Shown: piece by piece, positions 59,301 through 64,000 of the stretch
Position numbering within the stretch: position 1 is the stretch's first letter
Layout: every line of letters starts with the position of its first letter
Origin: Owenia fusiformis
Lineage: Eukaryota; Annelida; Polychaeta; Sabellida; Oweniidae
Reading direction: 5' to 3'
Length of the DNA stretch: 64,000 nt
Assembly: GCA_903813345.2 (NCBI GenBank)
Contig: CAIIXF020000001.1
Span: 11,197,598 to 11,261,597, forward strand
The notes under the pieces: model-generated
Told to the model about the DNA's origin: nothing
Databases searched by the model: none
The model's input: only the letters and a program-made list of their open reading frames with translations
Translations under genes and position numbers: made by a program

Positions 59301-62263
59301 CTTTTGACTGTTCCAAATAGCATTCAGATAACTCATTATTTCTGAATATAAAACAGGGACTCTATTTTGAAACTGCACTCACTTTTTAAATGACTCATTT
59401 TTAAAATTGCACTCACTTTTGAAATTGCACTTGTTAATCTGCCAGTGATTTTCTTACAAATATTAGCCGCGAGTGCTGTACTCGCTGGAGGAAGTTCACT
59501 GATCACTGTCTTTAATCCTGGAAAACAAAAAATAAAGTGAAACATATAACATGTCATGATGTTTACTTGTTAAAAGATCTGAAACTTTTCGGTTAATAAA
59601 TACTATTAAATTCACTAGAGATTCATTTATACTCTTTTTGATGTATTATCTCATCACTTTTCATTAATGACCATCAATAATTTTCTTTTATAATGAGAAC
59701 AAAATCCCCTAAAAGGATTACAAAACATTGCTAGCAAAAAAAAAAGATCAAAACCAACCTATGCTGGATATATCTCTGAGTTGCTCCTTGTCTGACAGCA
59801 TATTGCTACACAGTGTGTCTATAATTGTCTCTACTTGGAACTCTTTTACTTTGTTTACCAGTGGACCTAGGCTGAAATTATTAAATGACATGTTATTTTT
59901 TATTTGTCACAGTTTTGAATTTCATATTACGCTCTAGCATCAGATCAGATGAGGCACTTGCCTCTGTGCTTCATCTCATCATGTAAAGTATTATCATTGC
60001 AGTCTTCTATTGCCATCATAATTTACATTCATATTTCTGTCTGAGTTACATAGCTACATATACTAGGAATTTATGAATCAAATATCATTAATTGTTGGGT
60101 TTAATATTTGTATAAATATTATTTCTTTTTTATATGTATAGTACATGAAGATTGACACTACATGTATTAAATGTTGTTTTACCATTTTACAGCTAAATTT
60201 TGAACCTCTCCATTCTTGTCTTCCAAAAGTTTCAGCAACATTTTCACCACTTTTCGTTCGCTATCATCATCTAGCTTGATAGAATCTTTTTGCAGTTCAG
60301 CCATCAAGTCATTTGTTGCCATGAACCGAAAATCTTTGTCACTGGAGGTCATCTAAAAAGGAGCACATCATTAAGTCATTTGCCATGTCCATAGTACTAG
60401 AGAATGAATGAAGCCTTTTGCCAGCATATAACCTATAAGTTACCAGGTCAAACAAGGGTTTCTCACAACAAATTAATAAAAAAAATCATAAATTCAACAG
60501 GGAAAAGTTGAAAAGTCCCTAAAAACAACAGGCGGTTTTGTGAAAACAAACCGTGAAAGTCGCCTGTTGCCTGCTGCTAATGAAACCCCTGTCAAAGCAA
60601 CTTAATAATGAATGATGCCCTTAACACAACATAGATCTGAAGGTAAATACAACCATGAATGCATTCTACTAAAAATTACTTGCCTACTATGGACATTTAC
60701 CTACAAAATAATTTTTTGCTTCTACTAACAAGACAAAACAACAAAAAGATGAAATCCATACATTATTGTATATGGTTTATACATCATTGCAAATCTGTTA
60801 TCTCTGTAAATGATGCATAAATATGATGTTTTTCTCATACTGAGTGTACATCTCTCATGGTTTTTTCTCAGTAAGAAGCTAAAGTCCAGCCAGGTATAAT
60901 TTTCTTACACAAAGTGTAAATACTGCAACAAGTGACAAGAGACAGCATTATAGAGTACATACAGGCATTCTCTGCCATGGGGCATTCCCGGACAAAGCCT
61001 TGGCATCAGGAATTGTTAGACTGTACAATACAACTGTATAATATATATATATATATCACCATATTGATGAATCGATGTGTCTAATTTGAAGTTTCAATAA
61101 AGAAATCATAAAAGACAATATTGAAGATTGTCCTACAATGTCCTGTGTCCCTGAATACCCCTATGTACATGTACCAGGCCCGTTGCCAGGATTTGCCAAG
61201 GGGGTGGGGGGGGGGGGTTCAGTTTTCAAAAATTTCCAGGGGGAGTTCACATTTGACAATTTTGGCCCAAATATGGCTAAAATCACTTGAGAAGTGCTCA
61301 AAATAGTGAAAAACTGCATGATTTTGAAAGAATTTTTGGCCAGGGGAGGGGGATTCGCTCAAACCGTGCGAACCCCCCCCCCCCTGGCTACGGGCCTGTG
61401 TACTCTTGTGTCAAGTGGTATACACTTGGATAAAGAAGAATGGTGGATAAGTAAAACAATTTGTCATACACTACAATAGTTGGTTCACCTTGAAGATCAA
61501 ATGTTTAGTTAGTGTCAAGCTCCTGGTCAAGCTTCAGACTGAGATTATCAACATCAACATGCATCTTTGATCTCTTTACAGTGGGGGACAAAAATAAAAC
61601 TCAACGTTCACAAGTTGTCACAATGAGCTAAATTCCAAGTTTCGTGTCTCAAACTCTCCCAAGCGGTAGAAAAATAATTCCCGTTCACTAAAGTAGCACA
61701 ATAAATGAATACAAAGCTTCATACCTGCAAATAATGGATAAATCCCTACTAAATCGAATGAATGTTTTCATGAATCGCCATGTTTGTTATCCAAGGAAGG
61801 TTGACTCCCAGAATGCAACATCAATAACCATATTTACTCATGACAGGTTTCAAAATGGCGGAACAGCATTTTGAAAGCTGGCACGTGTCATGTTGCATTC
61901 TGGGAGCCAATCCTCCGTTCCGGCGCAATCGGACGACAAAATCACCTCAATATTTGAAGAGTCGGCAAAACATGTGAATATCCACTTCAACTTTTGAAGT
62001 TCTTATTTGTCATTAGGGACACAAATTCCACTATATTTGGATTTACTCAGACGGAGAAAATAGAGCACTGAATACAATGAGGTAAGAATTTATTAAATGT
62101 GCGACAGCATGTAATTTTCATAGCTTTTGCAATTCTTTATGATCCCCACTGTAGGCTAGTCTTTGACTTTGGTTCAAAATAATTCTGGAAAAATAACAAT
62201 AAAAGGTAAAGTGTTTCTCACCTTCTCCAGAAGATTTGCGATGTGGTAAGATACACTTGCCAT
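35232..62263 (-). CDS. CAND1: CAND1, cullin-associated NEDD8-dissociated protein 1 (29 exons)
   Basis: Complete gene, 1,234 residues, beginning [14 protein letters not shown] and ending TTLMDTS*; the human protein has about 1,230. CAND1 is an all-HEAT-repeat exchange factor that wraps around un-neddylated cullin-RBX1 and swaps substrate receptors of SCF-type ubiquitin ligases. Recognisable blocks in order: [23 protein letters not shown], the acidic loop [76 protein letters not shown] and [20 protein letters not shown]. Exon ends: 62263-62222, 60352-60183, 59871-59759, 59517-59417, 58271-58106, 57868-57742, 57390-57228, 56744-56638, 56088-55934, 55669-55561, 50029-49844, 49434-49323, 49038-48945, 48636-48519, 48145-47980, 47713-47614, 46790-46705, 46432-46318, 46104-45962, 45547-45384, 44838-44744, 44306-44203, 44018-43951, 43403-43214, 42919-42731, 42532-42461, 42129-41958, 41636-41490, 35362-35232. 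Lengths sum to 3,705 nt and all phases agree. All introns are GT-AG except intron 21 (GC-AG). Introns 10 and 28 exceed 5.5 kb and are full of mobile DNA. Confidence 0.97.
35449..35718. mobile_element. TGTCACCACC element, long copy (intron 28)
   Basis: TGTCACCACC at the left and GGTGGTGACA at the right, preceded by the family's usual GGCATTAACATG. It contains two copies of a ~70 bp segment (AAAGTCAGATT..AACTTCTG). 270 bp, against 87-112 bp for most copies. Non-coding. Confidence 0.75.
37227..37523. mobile_element. hAT-like MITE, GGCGTAGCGT ends, 5 bp TSD (intron 28)
   Basis: CAATGGCGTAGCGT and, mirrored, CAGTGGCGTAGCGT are flanked by TATTG (37222-37226 and 37524-37528); TATTGTATTG flanks both sides. 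297 bp, non-coding. Confidence 0.85.
37726..38079 (+). repeat. Minisatellite, ~15 bp unit AAGACAACTCATCCC
   Basis: About two dozen degenerate units (CTCATCCC, CTCATCCT, CCCAACCC or CTCATTCC endings) in intron 28 of CAND1. Confidence 0.93.
38248..38614. mobile_element. MITE with TCACACCATC ends
   Basis: Perfect 10 bp inverted ends TCACACCATC and GATGGTGTGA; an internal ~85 bp direct repeat begins TCATCGCCATTTCAGGAAAA. About 367 bp, non-coding; target duplication unclear. Confidence 0.65.
40675..40830. mobile_element. hAT MITE with perfect 8 bp TSD (intron 28)
   Basis: CAGGGATTTCA at the left mirrors CAGGGGTTTCA at the right, flanked by TATTAGGT at 40667-40674 and 40831-40838. The 8 bp duplication identifies hAT. 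Related copy at 60453-60591 in intron 1, in opposite orientation (GCAGCAGRCAACA, TTGTTTTTAGGGACTTTTC shared). Confidence 0.9.
41188..41489 (-). repeat. Five tandem copies of the CAND1 exon 28 donor junction
   Basis: The exon 28 end (ATACAAGATGCAG|GTTAGTAAA in sense) is followed by five imperfect copies about 61-64 bp apart (TTGTATTG landmarks at 41191, 41254, 41317, 41372 and 41433; the real one is at 41497). Several keep a GT at the equivalent donor. Confidence 0.85.
41490..41636 (-). CDS. CAND1: CAND1 exon 28
   Basis: Encodes [18 protein letters not shown] to LLAIQDA. Its 3' end and donor are tandemly copied in the intron (41188-41489). Confidence 0.96.
41958..42129 (-). CDS. CAND1: CAND1 exon 27
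   Basis: Encodes [18 protein letters not shown] to PNAVLQ. Confidence 0.96.
42461..42532 (-). CDS. CAND1: CAND1 exon 26
   Basis: Encodes [18 protein letters not shown] then GLDIRK. Confidence 0.96.
42731..42919 (-). CDS. CAND1: CAND1 exon 25
   Basis: Encodes [18 protein letters not shown] to LYNETKVR. Confidence 0.96.
43214..43403 (-). CDS. CAND1: CAND1 exon 24
   Basis: Encodes [18 protein letters not shown] to VKFTISDQ. Confidence 0.96.
43530..43578. mobile_element. Right fragment of the TGTCACCACC element
   Basis: GGAGACTATAACAATATGTC followed by a decayed CACTTGTGGTGATGACAT hairpin, in intron 23 of CAND1. The left part is absent. Confidence 0.5.
43951..44018 (-). CDS. CAND1: CAND1 exon 23
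   Basis: Encodes [18 protein letters not shown] then IEPI plus two bases of Trp. Confidence 0.94.
44203..44306 (-). CDS. CAND1: CAND1 exon 22
   Basis: Encodes [18 protein letters not shown] to LLLHSLKE. Confidence 0.95.
44744..44838 (-). CDS. CAND1: CAND1 exon 21 (GC donor)
   Basis: Encodes [18 protein letters not shown] to ASFAL plus one base of Gly. The frame is kept only if splicing uses GG|GCAAGT, a GC-AG intron. Confidence 0.92.
45084..45170. mobile_element. TGTCACCACC element (intron 20)
   Basis: TGTCACCACC to GGTGGTGACA, 87 bp, with the family's preceding GCATTAACATG and internal ATCCACAAAAAAGTTAGAGA. Confidence 0.7.
45329..45377 (-). repeat. Duplicate of the CAND1 exon 20 end
   Basis: AGAGTGAGCAGAGCTAGCAG and GTGGTTGCCAC copy the exon 20 end (AGTGTGAGAAGAGCTAGCAG, GTGGTTACCA at 45385-45431). 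The GT donor is not preserved in the copy. Confidence 0.7.
45384..45547 (-). CDS. CAND1: CAND1 exon 20
   Basis: Encodes [18 protein letters not shown] to TLGEIGNH; ends two bases into Ile; donor GTAAGT. Confidence 0.95.
45715..45958. repeat. Minisatellite abutting exon 19 donor
   Basis: Degenerate units built from TACATGATGTAGTACATG and TACAGTATACA fill the start of intron 19, from the donor to about 245 bp in. Many units are self-complementary. Confidence 0.8.
45962..46104 (-). CDS. CAND1: CAND1 exon 19
   Basis: Encodes [18 protein letters not shown] to FAVHKQ. The donor GTATAC runs straight into a minisatellite. Confidence 0.95.
46318..46432 (-). CDS. CAND1: CAND1 exon 18
   Basis: Encodes [18 protein letters not shown] to QSPLLQ. 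Confidence 0.94.
46705..46790 (-). CDS. CAND1: CAND1 exon 17
   Basis: Encodes [18 protein letters not shown] to HVSQ. Confidence 0.94.
47614..47713 (-). CDS. CAND1: CAND1 exon 16
   Basis: Encodes [18 protein letters not shown] to MFKNY. Confidence 0.95.
47980..48145 (-). CDS. CAND1: CAND1 exon 15
   Basis: Encodes [18 protein letters not shown] to LKIDLRPML. Confidence 0.96.
48519..48636 (-). CDS. CAND1: CAND1 exon 14
   Basis: Encodes [18 protein letters not shown] to ERAISC; ends two bases into Met. Confidence 0.95.
48945..49038 (-). CDS. CAND1: CAND1 exon 13
   Basis: Encodes [18 protein letters not shown] to VKVIRPL. Confidence 0.95.
49323..49434 (-). CDS. CAND1: CAND1 exon 12
   Basis: Encodes [18 protein letters not shown] to HPHVPVLLP. 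Confidence 0.95.
49844..50029 (-). CDS. CAND1: CAND1 exon 11
   Basis: Encodes [18 protein letters not shown] to PGIQFSL. Confidence 0.95.
50368..51817 (-). pseudogene. Decayed mobile-element ORF (PIN-like/Cys-rich family), left arm
   Basis: Minus-strand open frames carry, in N-to-C order, [57 protein letters not shown] and a Cys-rich end [20 protein letters not shown]. From memory these are landmarks of an uncharacterised, mobile animal protein family (YDRTS, PPTxxAL, then CxCKxxCxxRCxC). The copy is broken into several frames and has no intact start. Its inverted sister is at 53800-54930. The Cys-rich end may bind metal or DNA; that is an inference. Confidence 0.6.
52080..53060. repeat. ~140 bp satellite with AAAATGGCSGCCATTTT cores
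   Basis: Four clear units and flanking degenerate ones. TATTCACATACCAAATATGA recurs at about 52281, 52422, 52568 and 52704, spaced 136-146 bp. Each unit has the self-complementary AAAATGGCGGCCATTTT and CAAAATCGCTCCACTA. It sits at the axis of the intron 10 palindrome. Confidence 0.9.
53055..53134 (+). repeat. GGAC/GTAC microsatellite
   Basis: GGACGGACGGAC and CGTACGTAC blocks of about 80 bp, followed by TCCCTATATCCCTCCGAACT and TCGTTCGATGGGATAATAA. This combination often ends repeats in marine invertebrate genomes, from memory. Confidence 0.85.
53271..53763. mobile_element. MITE with 6 bp TSD and surviving empty site
   Basis: Perfect inverted ends of at least 23 bp (CTGTAGATTGGGTTAATTTG and on) are flanked by TACTTA at 53265-53270 and 53764-53769. 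The opposite palindrome arm has the unfilled site, reading ACTTACTTAAATG in the matching orientation near 51670. The subterminal motif AATTTGGCG is repeated. 493 bp, non-coding. Superfamily undetermined. Confidence 0.9.
53800..54930 (+). pseudogene. Decayed mobile-element ORF (PIN-like/Cys-rich family), right arm
   Basis: The longest frame, 54011-54469 (152 codons), contains [13 protein letters not shown] and [15 protein letters not shown]. These acidic motifs recall the E-A-D-T and D-T-D pattern of XPG/asteroid-like PIN nucleases, a resemblance from memory rather than a demonstrated homology. A second frame (54605-54802) carries [17 protein letters not shown] and [13 protein letters not shown]. 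The gene is broken. It mirrors 50368-51817. Confidence 0.6.
55377..55488. mobile_element. TGTCACCACC element with terminal hairpin (intron 10)
   Basis: TGTCACCACC at the left; the right end is itself a perfect hairpin, TGTCACCAC, loop TTCGG, GTGGTGACA (55466-55488). Preceded by AAGGCATTAACATGCAAAA. 112 bp; the cleanest copy in the window. Confidence 0.8.
55561..55669 (-). CDS. CAND1: CAND1 exon 10
   Basis: Encodes [18 protein letters not shown] to DPDAMEQEE; followed by the 5.5 kb intron 10. Confidence 0.95.
55722..55824. mobile_element. TGTCACCACC element (intron 9)
   Basis: TGTCACCACC to GGTGGTGACA, 103 bp, in the same orientation as the copy at 55377, with AACAAGGCATTAACATG in front and CACCATCCACAAAAAAGTAG inside. 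Confidence 0.75.
55934..56088 (-). CDS. CAND1: CAND1 exon 9
   Basis: Encodes [18 protein letters not shown] to SPALVSRFK. Its acceptor TATAG|AGAGTCTGATG is copied upstream twice (see 56081-56250). Confidence 0.95.
56081..56250 (-). repeat. Triplicated CAND1 exon 9 acceptor
   Basis: About 67 bp including the polypyrimidine side, AG and first exon 9 bases is repeated: GTTAATTATAGAGAGTCTGA at the real exon, again with its AG boundary near 56155, and a third, shorter copy near 56220. Decoy acceptors lie upstream of the true one in transcript order. Confidence 0.87.
56638..56744 (-). CDS. CAND1: CAND1 exon 8
   Basis: Encodes [18 protein letters not shown] and the first half of the acidic loop (DEDMEDDEE). 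Confidence 0.95.
57228..57390 (-). CDS. CAND1: CAND1 exon 7
   Basis: Encodes [18 protein letters not shown] to [11 protein letters not shown]; donor GTGAGT. Confidence 0.95.
57742..57868 (-). CDS. CAND1: CAND1 exon 6
   Basis: Encodes [18 protein letters not shown] to TYIQCIGAI; ends with two bases of Ser. Confidence 0.95.
58106..58271 (-). CDS. CAND1: CAND1 exon 5
   Basis: Encodes [18 protein letters not shown] to RKRSILAI; ends one base into Gly. Confidence 0.95.
58296..59077. mobile_element. ACCGTATTCTCTGTAATTA element, nested ends (intron 4)
   Basis: ACCGTATTCTCTGTAATTA (58296) and its perfect 19 bp reverse complement (59059-59077) bracket 782 bp; an extra AGAGAATACGGT at 58487-58498 suggests a shorter element (58296-58498) next to, or nested in, a longer one. 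GCGCCC/GGGCGC motifs lie just inside the ends. Non-coding; possibly two tandem insertions. Confidence 0.75.
59119..59240. mobile_element. Decayed TGTCACCACC element (intron 4)
   Basis: The left end AAAATGTCACCACCTACCAT is intact and the internal GGAGACTATAACAATAT is present; the right hairpin is reduced to GGGAGGTGAG. Confidence 0.6.
59417..59517 (-). CDS. CAND1: CAND1 exon 4
   Basis: Encodes [18 protein letters not shown] to TSAISK; donor GTGAGT. Confidence 0.95.
59759..59871 (-). CDS. CAND1: CAND1 exon 3
   Basis: Encodes [16 protein letters not shown] through DISSI; ends one base into the next Gly codon. Confidence 0.96.
60183..60352 (-). CDS. CAND1: CAND1 exon 2
   Basis: Begins [17 protein letters not shown] and ends NLAVK plus two bases of Cys; first HEAT repeats. 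Confidence 0.96.
60453..60591. mobile_element. CAGGGRTTTCA MITE, second copy (intron 1)
   Basis: In opposite orientation to 40675-40830 but the same family (GTCCCTAAAAACAACAGG). Flanked by TCAAA at 60448-60452 and 60592-60596; no 8 bp repeat is present here. Confidence 0.8.
61175..61398. mobile_element. hAT-like MITE, CAGGCCCGT ends, 5 bp TSD (intron 1)
   Basis: CAGGCCCGTTGCCAGG at the left mirrors CAGGCCCGTAGCCAGG at the right, flanked by TGTAC (61170-61174 and 61399-61403). Poly-G and poly-C tracts lie just inside each end. 224 bp, non-coding. Confidence 0.87.
61791..61916. mobile_element. MITE with GGTTGACTCCCAGAATGCAA ends (intron 1)
   Basis: The left GGTTGACTCCCAGAATGCAA and, mirrored at the right, GATTGGCTCCCAGAATGCAA enclose about 125 bp with an AAAATGGCGGAACAGC core. 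Same family as 20844-21153. Confidence 0.78.
62222..62263 (-). CDS. CAND1: CAND1 exon 1
   Basis: [14 protein letters not shown], 14 codons including the start; donor GTGAGA; phase 0. Confidence 0.96.
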
Positions 62264-62382
62264 GGTTAATTCTTTCTGATGTTATTTTCTTCTAGGATTA
62301 TGTGTATCGTTGCATAAATAAGCAACAATTCAGCAAATGTTGGAGAAAAAATAGCCGGTCACTTTTCTAAATGAATTTCCTG

Positions 62383-62393
62383 TGCGCATGCGC
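62383..62393. promoter_or_regulatory. NRF1-like palindrome in CAND1 promoter
   Basis: TGCGCATGCGC, the palindromic NRF1/NRF-type core, lies 120 bp upstream of the CAND1 ATG. Such sites are common in TATA-less housekeeping and bidirectional promoters; a coding exon may start about 170 bp further on in the other direction. Confidence 0.6.
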
Positions 62394-62560
62394 TCTTGAG
62401 GTAAAGTGTTAGGGACCTACCATTTTTGTCGATAAACATTGAAATAGGTCTAATTATTTTGTTGGTTTTATCGATAAATACGACTTACATAGTTTTATTT
62501 TAAACGTACTTTTTAAATTTTATCTTATTCTCCAAAGATGACATCGACTATTGCACGTAA

Positions 62561-62770
62561 CTGAACTATCATATATCATTGATCGATCCCCAAAAACTAG
62601 TTCAATTTATTCATCAAGTTGATGGTTCATCCGGGGAATTAGCAGATATTAGACCGAGTGAAATTTTGCATCAAATAAACTCAAATTTCTGGACTAACAA
62701 AGACATCGAGACACTATTTAATAGTGCAATCACAATGACTCCATCTGGAGATGCACCCGATGCAGAAAAG
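62561..62770 (+). CDS. Possible 5' exon of a gene divergent from CAND1
   Basis: An open frame reads IDPQKLVQFIHQVDGSSG through SGDAPDAEK and meets a strong donor, AAG|GTGAGT, at 62770/62771. The frame has no ATG of its own; it opens after a stop at 62558-62560, and a short ATG frame (62538-62564) lies in front in another frame. The composition looks like real soluble protein, but I do not recognise the family. The next exon is not seen before the window ends. Confidence 0.35.
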
Positions 62771-62881
62771 GTGAGTGCATTTATTTTTGGAAGAACGAAT
62801 GAGCACACGTGTTTTTCGTACAAAAAGTTCCCTCCAAAAATGGTGACCCATTTGCAGACCATTGCAGATTGCATTTGTTGA

Positions 62882-64000
62882 CATAATCAAGCTTCAAAAA
62901 TTTACTTTGTATATTTTATTGATTGTGTAACTTATTATTATTTAGTCTAACACCTTTAATGGTTTGTCATAAATATTGTTATTTTGATGCACATTTTGCG
63001 AGTTACAAATAGATTGACCTTGCGAATCAGCTGATTCAATGCACGAATAACTGACAAAGATGGCTGCATAAATATTTTCGTGAACATTTATTGACGATCG
63101 GTTTCAAGCAGTTGCATTGCTATTTTATATATCTTTTCTCAGATTTTACTTAGCAAGTGATATCTGTAATATGTGTTATTTCCATATTCCGACCTTGGAT
63201 CTACAGTTTGTCCAACAACATTGGATCTAGTCAGGGGCCTCGTTTCTTATCTTAGTGGGGGGAATTTAGTGGAAAATATTTCAAATGGTGATACAAGCAA
63301 ATTTATTGGCTTAATCTGTTATTTAAACTATTTGGAAAAATTCTGTCCCTGTGATCAATCAAACTGAACACTATTTCAGGAAAAAATTCAAGATGGCTGC
63401 CGTATATGTGTAATTCGATACAAATGACACTCTAGATTCATATATAGAGATAAATATGGTTTAAAATTATATTGATTCAGTAGTAAAGCATGTACATTAT
63501 ATCTAGAAATACAGTTACATTCATTAATGAGCTGAATTGGGCAGAATGACTTTATATAGGGATTCTACAAGGTTCTATTTTGGGAGCACTCTTATTTTGT
63601 AACAACTTTAGTCATTAAACTTGTTTTCTTGAATAATGTTGATATTTCACACATAATTCAATCTAATATTTCAAGTTTACATGAAAACACTATCTTACAA
63701 GTACCAAGGAGACTTTGAAGGAGTCCTGCAAGGTTCTACTACACTCCATTATTATCACAATCTCTTGGAATTCGGTGGAAAATATTCAAAATTGCGATAC
63801 ATGCAAATTTATGGGCTAGTCAGTTATTTATGCAAATAAGAAAAATTCCATCCCTCAAATCAGCCAAACCTAATACTATTTCAGTAAAAAATTTATGGTT
63901 GTCGAAATATGTACACAATTCCGTAAAAATGACACCTTAGGTTCATACATAGAGATAATATGGTTAAAAAATAGGTTCACTCAGTACTAAGACATGCAAA
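62882..64000 (+). repeat. ~500 bp tandem repeat running off the window
   Basis: From about 63230, units repeat with a period near 500 bp: GTGGAAAATATT..AAATGG/TTGYGATACA..GCAAATTTAT, ACACTATTTCAG/ATACTATTTCAG, ATATAGAGATAAATATGG/ACATAGAGATAATATGG and TTCAGTAGTAAAGCATG/CTCAGTACTAAGACATG each occur twice. 62882-63230 holds nothing I recognise. A 64-codon frame at 63173-63367 is not conserved in the second unit. Confidence 0.7.

Overview
The window is from an AT-rich, intron-rich, transposon-dense animal genome. A marine invertebrate is most likely, probably a lophotrochozoan-like bilaterian: it carries two FMRFamide-receptor-like GPCRs and a CAND1 with 29 short exons, and its small non-autonomous DNA transposons are of kinds common in such genomes. 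Phylum cannot be fixed from the sequence alone. No rRNA, tRNA, CRISPR array or prokaryotic feature was seen.

Layout. 1-4035: two tandem arrays of a ~360 bp unit in opposite orientation around an unassigned core. 4464-23490: a segmental duplication holding two class A GPCR genes (4712-6145 and 17168-19036), each with a TATA box and poly(A) signal; mobile elements have since split both blocks. 20844-34108: almost wholly mobile or repetitive DNA, including a ~4.8 kb imperfect palindrome. 35232-62263, minus strand: a complete CAND1 gene, reconstructed here as 29 exons encoding 1,234 residues, with every exon boundary in frame. Its long introns hold many insertions, including a ~5 kb palindrome whose arms carry decayed copies of a widespread uncharacterised mobile-element protein. 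62383-62770: a CAND1 promoter with an NRF1-like palindrome and, divergently, a possible first exon of another gene. 62882-64000: a ~500 bp tandem repeat that runs off the window.

Function. The GPCRs are probably neuropeptide receptors at the cell surface. They share a nearly identical seven-helix core but differ in ectodomain length and cytoplasmic tail. CAND1 is the cytosolic/nuclear exchange factor for cullin-RING ubiquitin ligases. The two gene sets have no evident functional link.

Most notable: (a) six large imperfect palindromes in 64 kb; (b) several transposon insertions whose pre-insertion site survives in the opposite palindrome arm or in the paralogous GPCR block; (c) a set of hAT-like elements with 5 bp target duplications; (d) a GC-AG intron and three places in CAND1 where short tandem duplications copied an exon-intron junction.
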